DNA of 64,000 nt from Mytilus trossulus (taxonomy: Eukaryota; Mollusca; Bivalvia; Mytilida; Mytilidae): the NCBI RefSeq assembly GCF_036588685.1, contig NC_086384.1, positions 56,896,945 to 56,960,944 of the forward strand. Reading direction: 5' to 3'. The position numbers and the translations under genes are program-made. Below, piece by piece: positions 57,844 to 64,000 of the stretch. Numbering within the stretch: the stretch's first letter is position 1; every line of letters begins with the position of its first letter. The notes beneath the pieces were generated by a model that searched no databases, had not been told where the DNA came from, and saw nothing but the letters and a program-made list of their open reading frames with translations.

Positions 57844-60649
57844 AGGGAAACTTCGCAAAAAAATCAAAAATTGATATAATGTCCATTCTGTATAAAAATG
57901 CTCAAATTTATAAATATCAAAGTTTTATTCCGCTAGATAAGAGATCACCATCGATTTTAAATTTTGAGTATCAGTTCTTTGCTTTCCGCCATTTTGTTAT
58001 CTTGTCCAAATAAAAATCCCGATATGTCTATAAACCACAAAGAAACAAAACTACAGTAACCGATGTAGTCTTTATTACGTGTCGATATCTTGTCAATCTT
58101 ACGGTTGTTTTATTTGACTAACTAACTTGATACGGAAAATGTTCTTATTTTTTTAATAACCATATAGTCTGTTATTTTCAAACTGTTAATATTGGAATTA
58201 GTTAAAAAAGTGTTCCGTGAAAATTGTTTTCGAAAATCTAATTCGTTCATAATTCTTTAAAGTAATATACTTTATTCAAATAAATTAGGATCTTCGCTCC
58301 ACTGGTCACCCGCATGGCTTAAGGTATTACTCCCAAAGGTATTGTGAGGGGTGTAAGGTGACACGTCCAGGTATTCAGGCGATTTCCTGTCGGGCTTGCA
58401 AGTTCATGCATCGTTTCACTTCTGTAGGTATTGATCAGTGTACACGGCCGATAACTTATAACTTTCCATTTTGAACTATCAGGTGCATTTATAATATACA
58501 TCTCTGTCTTGCGTGTCCGAAAGTGATATAATATACTAGTCATTACTTAACTCATACGCTTGTTTATAAATAAAATTTCTGGTGTAAAGAATATTATTTA
58601 TAAAAAAAAAAATGATACAAGAAAAAAATAAAAAAAATATTTGTATTATATGTCTCTGGGAAAATGTAATATTTACTCGTTGTCAATAGTAATGGACATA
58701 GTTGGATCATTCCAGAAATGTTGATAAAAAAAATGTGCGCACTTGTCGACGATTCGTTTATACGCCCGGATAGAAAGTTACGGAATTACAGCGCAATTTA
58801 AAATATATACATGTATACATTGAAAGAAACATAAATTTTGTGCAAATTGGGGTAAAAGTTTTGTAAATATTAGACTAGTCCACGTATACCAACAGTATGT
58901 AATCATCCAATTCGATAGACTATCATATACCAAAAGAAGAAGAAGAAGAGGACCAATTTGATTTAAAGACAGGTCGATCTATAACTTGCTTTGGTTCATC
59001 GAAGTTATGAACATAGTAAAATCACAGATTTATATATCAATTAGATTGTTCTCGAATAAAGAAAGAAATTCGTCATCACCATAATTGTTCCGACATATGC
59101 AACTGGACGTACACTAATAATCCCCGAGGGATGTGAATATTTTCTAGGAAAGCTATTGAGTATTAAAGTTTCAAATCATTTTCGGGATTTATTTTCTTTC
59201 TTGATATTCAATGACAGCAAATTTAAAGAATAAACTGCTTGTCAGATATTTGTCCGCTTTAGGGGTATTCTTGCCAGTTGAACAGACTTATAATTACATT
59301 CAAAAATAGGGAAAGATGACATTAAATTCGTTGTCTTTTGTTTTTAAACATCTTTGGTCAAATAGTTATTAAGTATTATACGTTGTGAGACGAAGACTAT
59401 TTTAATAAGGACGTCCCCGATTATGATTAAATTTGGTTGACCTTTTTCACACTTGATAAAAAATATCTATTCGTAATTTTTCGATTCCTTTCCAAGAAGA
59501 CCGTAAATTTGCTGTCAAATTTTTAAAACTTCTCAAGTAGAAAAAATATTTTTTCTTTATTCGTTCATATTATATTCCGCTTCGGTAGAGTTATCTTCAG
59601 TTCCAGTTATTAATTTATACGTGGCTTTTAAAAAGTCTAAATCTAAGTGTTCTCATTCATTTATTTGCCTAATAAAGACAAATAAAAATACTTTGGTAAA
59701 GCTATTTATAATTTCTAAGTACTCCTTTTTATTAGACATCAATCAAGGACAAAAGGTGTAAATCATTTCAATCGGACATATGATTTAAGTTTCCCGTCTT
59801 TAACCGAAAATTGTGTATTTCTTAGTAAATTAACTTATTTAAATTCAAATAAATAATAGCACAAAACATAATTAAATAATTCCACGGCGATCAATTTTTA
59901 TTTGTCACCAACTTGAATATATATTTTAAATATGTATATTGAATGCTCCCTTGTCTTATAATTCACTGATCCGAATAGACAGTCACACCTGGCAAAGTGT
60001 GCCCGAGAGGCGTGGTTAAATACCGAAGTGCAAATAACAATTTACCTTTCAACAAGCCATCTACGAGTATTGCCACAGAACCGTGAATACACACATCGTA
60101 TCAAGTCATAGCAGAGATAGTAAAAGGTTAATAAGAGTACACCAACATATTGTCTTTACAGATTATTGTTCTTTACTTTGTTCACCCTGGGAACAGTATA
60201 TCTAAATATATGTTCCTGGTTCACCTTATCAGTCCGAAAATATATTAATTAAAAATAATTTTATAAATTTTTGTGTTGTCTACAAAAAGAATTCGAATAT
60301 ATACGTTTAACATAGAAAATTTATCTCATGAATATGTACAATTGAACGTCTGTGCGTTTTATCTTCTTATTATCGGATGGTTATTTAGATAAAGCATAAG
60401 TCATCGGCGCGCTTACGATTACGTTAAAATATGATTAAAAACCAAGACTTTTAATGATTGTATTTTAAAACCCGGCATGCAAAAACCAGGAGAAAACGTC
60501 ACGACCTACAGGAAGTAGTTAATATTTTTTCATTAAATATTGAATTTCTCCTTTATTACTGCACATATAGCGATAAAACTTTGTGAATATATATATTATG
60601 TCATAATGAACATATTTAAACCATAAGTAAAAAATCGTGAATTTTCCCT
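57844..60649. mobile_element. 2806-bp TTAA transposon inserted in the array
   Basis: The left end AGGGAAACTTCGC and the inverted right end AGGGAAAATTCAC match at 11 of 13 positions. TTAA flanks both sides (57840-57843 and 60650-60653). The left partial unit (38 bp) and the right partial unit (67 bp, 60654-60720) add up to exactly 105 bp, so the insertion is precise and duplicated only TTAA. No transposase frame is present; the longest frame is 74 codons (58319-58543, minus). A TTAA target suits piggyBac-like or related families. It is non-autonomous or carries unrelated DNA. Confidence 0.85.
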
Positions 60650-63600
60650 TTAAGGGAGGGAATGTCAGTAGAAAGAAATTACCTGCTTATTTCAATACAC
60701 TGCTACCACCTGACCAGGTAAGAAATAATTACCTGGCCTTGTTAGAGGAGATCATTAAGGGAGGGAATATCAGTAGAAAGAAATTACCTGCTTATATCAA
60801 TACACTGCTACCCCCTGACCAGGTAAGAAATAATTACCTGGCTGTGTTAGATGAGATCATTAAGGGAGGGAATATCAGTAGAAAGAAATTACCTGCTTAT
60901 ATCAATACACTGCTACCCCCTGACCAGGTAAGAAATAATTACCTGGCTGTGTTAGATGAGATCATTAAGGGAGAGAACATCAGTAGAAAGAAATTACCTG
61001 CTTATTTCAATACACTGCTACCACCTGACCAGGTAAGAAATAATTACCTGGCTGTGTTAGAGGAAATCATTAAGGGAGGGAATATCAGTAGAAAGAAATT
61101 ACCTGCTTATTTCAATACACTGCTACCACCTGACCAGGTAAGAAATAATTACCTGGCTGTGTTAGAGGAAATCATTAAGGGAGGGAATATCAGTAGAAAG
61201 AAATTACCTGCTTATTTCAATACACTTCTACCACCTGATCAGGTAAGAAATAATTACCTGGCTGTGTTAGAGGAGATCATTAAGGGAGGGAATATCAGTA
61301 GAAAGAAATTACCTGCTTATTTCAATACACTGCTACCACCTGATCAGGTAAGAAATAATTACCTGGCTGTGTTGGAGGAAATCATTAAGGGAGGGAATAT
61401 CAGTAGATAGAAATTACCTGCTTATTTCAATACACTGCTACCACCTGACCAGGTAAGAAATAATTACCTGGCTTTGTTAGAGGAAATCATTAAGGGAGGG
61501 AATATCAGTAGAAAGAAATTACCTGCTTATTTCAATACACTGCTAACACCTGACCAGGTAAGAAATAATTACCTGGCTGTGTTAGAGGAAATCATTAAGG
61601 GAGGGAATATCAGTAGAAAGAAATTACCTGCTTATATCAATACACTGCTACCCCCTGACCAGGTAAGAAATAATTACCTGGCTGTGTTAGAGGAAATCAT
61701 TAAGGGAGGGAATATCAGTAGAAAGAAATTACCTGCTGATTTCAATACACTGTTACCACCTGACCAGGTAAGAAATAATTACCTGGCTGTGTTAGAGGAA
61801 ATCATTAAGGGAGGGAATATCAGTAGAAAGAAATTACCTGCTTATTTCAATACACTGCTACCACCTGATCAGGTAAGAAATAATTACCTGGCTGTGTTAG
61901 AGGAAATCATTAAGGGAGGGAATATCAGTAGAAAGAAATTACCTGCTTATATCAATACACTGCTACCCCCTGACCAGGTAAGAAATAATTACCTGGCTGT
62001 GTTAGATGAGATCATTAAGGGAGGGAATATCAGTAGAAAGAAATTACCTGCTTATTTCAATACACTGCTACCACCTGATAAGGTAAAAAATAATTACCTG
62101 GCTGTGTTAGATGAGATCATTAAGGGAGGGAATATCAGTAGAAAGAAATTACCTGCTTATTTCAATACACTGCTACCACCTGATAAGGTAAATAATAATT
62201 ACCTGGCCTTGTTAGAGGAAATCATTAAGGAAGGGAATATCAGTAGAAAGAAATTACCTGCTTATTTCAATACACTGCTACCACCTGATAAGGTAAAAAA
62301 TAATTACCTGGCCTTGTTAGAGGAAATCATTAAGGGAGGGAATATCAGTAGAAAGAAATTACCTGCTTATTTCAATACACTGTTACCACCTGATCAGGTA
62401 AAAAATAATTACCTGGCTATGTTAGAGGAGATCATTAAGGAAGGGAATATCAGTAGAAAGAAATTACCTGCTTATTTCAATACACTGTTACCACCTGATC
62501 AGGTAAGAAATAATTACCTGGCCTTGTTGGAGGAAATCATTAAGGGAGGGAATATCAGTAGAAAGAAATTACCTGCTTATATCAATACACTGCTACCCCC
62601 TGACCAGGTAAGAAATAATTACCTGGCTATGTTAGAGGAGATCACTAAGGGAGGGAATATCAGTAGAAAGAAATTACCTGCTTATATCAATACACTGCTA
62701 CCCCCTGACCAGGTAAGAAATAATTACCTGGCTGTGTTAGATGAGATCATTAAGGGAGAGAATATCAGTAGAAAGAAATTACCTGCTTATTTCAATACAC
62801 TGCTACCACCTGACCAGGTAAGAAATAATTACCTGGCTGTGTTAGAGGAAATCATTAAGGGAGGGAATATCAGTAGAAAGAAATTACCTGCTTATTTCAA
62901 TACACTGCTACCACCTGACCAGGTAAGAAATAATTACCTGGCTGTGTTAGAGGAAATCATTAAGGGAGGGAATATCAGTAGAAAGAAATTACCTGCTTAT
63001 TTCAATACACTTCTACCACCTGATCAGGTAAGAAATAATTACCTGGCTGTGTTAGAGGAGATCATTAAGGGAGGGAATATCAGTAGAAAGAAATTACCTG
63101 CTTATTTCAATACACTGCTACCACCTGATCAGGTAAGAAATAATTACCTGGCTGTGTTGGAGGAAATCATTAAGGGAGGGAATATCAGTAGATAGAAATT
63201 ACCTGCTTATTTCAATACACTGCTACCACCTGACCAGGTAAGAAATAATTACCTGGCTGTGTTAGAGGAAATCATTAAGGGAGGGAATATCAGTAGAAAG
63301 AAATTACCTGCTTATTTCAATACACTGCTAACACCTGACCAGGTAAGAAATAATTACCTGGCTGTGTTAGAGGAAATCATTAAGGGAGGGAATATCAGTA
63401 GAAAGAAATTACCTGCTTATATCAATACACTGCTACCCCCTGACCAGGTAAGAAATAATTACCTGGCTGTGTTAGAGGAAATCATTAAGGGAGGGAATAT
63501 CAGTAGAAAGAAATTACCTGCTGATTTCAATACACTGTTACCACCTGACCAGGTAAGAAATAATTACCTGGCTGTGTTAGAGGAAATCATTAAGGGAGGG

Positions 63601-64000
63601 AATATCAGTAGAAAGAAATTACCTGCTTATTTCAATACACTGCTACCACCTGATCAGGTAAGAAATAATTACCTGGCTGTGTTAGAGGAAATCATTAAGG
63701 GAGGGAATATCAGTAGAAAGAAATTACCTGCTTATTTCAATACACTGCTACCCCCTGACCAGGTAAGAAATAATTACCTGGCTGTGTTAGATGAGATCAT
63801 TAAGGGAGGGAATATCAGTAGAAAGAAATTACCTGCTTATTTCAATACACTGCTACCACCTGATAAGGTAAAAAATAATTACCTGGCTGTGTTAGATGAG
63901 ATCATTAAGGGAGGGAATATCAGTAGAAAGAAATTACCTGCTTATTTCAATACACTGCTACCACCTGATAAGGTAAAAAATAATTACCTGGCCTTGTTAG
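60650..64000 (+). repeat. 105-bp tandem array, right segment, 31 full units and running off the window
   Basis: AGAAATAATT starts fall at 60721 and every 105 bp to 63976 without exception. A stop codon variant (AGTAGATAG) is at 61408 and again at 63193, 1785 bp or 17 units apart, and neighbouring variants recur at the same offset. The frames 60637-61410 and 61474-63195 are the array. With the left segment this gives 86 complete units in the window. Confidence 0.95.

Noticed and set aside
52269..63195. Open frames of 316, 1521, 257 and 573 codons as a giant repeat protein
   Set aside because: They are the 105-bp array read in its open frame. They have no start of their own, end where the period is disturbed, and are out of frame with exon 7.
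52141..64000. CRISPR-like or satellite-only array
   Set aside because: There are no unique spacers. The unit is coding sequence plus a splice donor of the adjacent gene, in a eukaryotic genome.

Overview
The window looks like nuclear DNA of a bivalve mollusc, most likely a marine mussel (Mytilus-type). It is AT-rich and gene-poor, has spliced genes with long introns, and is full of interspersed repeats that I recall as typical of mussel genomes. No database search was possible. There are no bacterial operons, rRNA genes, tRNA genes or CRISPR arrays.

Layout. Positions 1-12540 hold only repeats and unrecognised AT-rich DNA. Positions 12545-21945 are one DNA transposon (69-bp terminal inverted repeats beginning CACGGTGG, 5-bp target duplication TGTTT, Transib-like ends). 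A complete but disabled Ty3/gypsy LTR retrotransposon (14618-20900, duplication GTTGG) is inserted in it. Then come a dead LINE reverse transcriptase fragment (minus strand, 21985-22830), a 2.7-kb foldback element whose arms are arrays of a motif like CCGCTAAAGTCCACAA (23861-26522), a 107-bp palindromic TTAA element (29247-29353), and a nest of mobile elements (30796-35277).

The one convincing host gene starts at 38815 and runs off the right end on the plus strand. Seven coding exons are visible (38815-39161, 45737-45845, 47841-47984, 48489-48650, 49755-49840, 51391-51511, 52093-52242). They join in frame into 373 residues: a short N-terminus, one membrane helix, and a JmjC/cupin_8 type 2-oxoglutarate/Fe(II) oxygenase domain with HMD...H iron ligands. 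Its introns carry many elements, including a MULE remnant (9-bp duplication) inside a hAT-type element (8-bp duplication) inside a mussel repeat.

The most unusual feature is that at least four splice junctions of this gene are tandemly duplicated, and a fifth has a diverged copy nearby. The exon 1 acceptor is present three times at 29-bp spacing. The exon 2 donor seeds a 54-bp repeat of about 20 copies. The exon 4 donor is duplicated 29 bp downstream. The end of exon 7 with its CAG|GTAAGA donor seeds a 105-bp array of 86 units (52141 to beyond 64000), cut once by a precise 2806-bp TTAA transposon insertion. The array has long open frames only because its unit is a multiple of three. It is most simply intronic, and would be a natural case for intron growth by tandem duplication of AG|GT segments.
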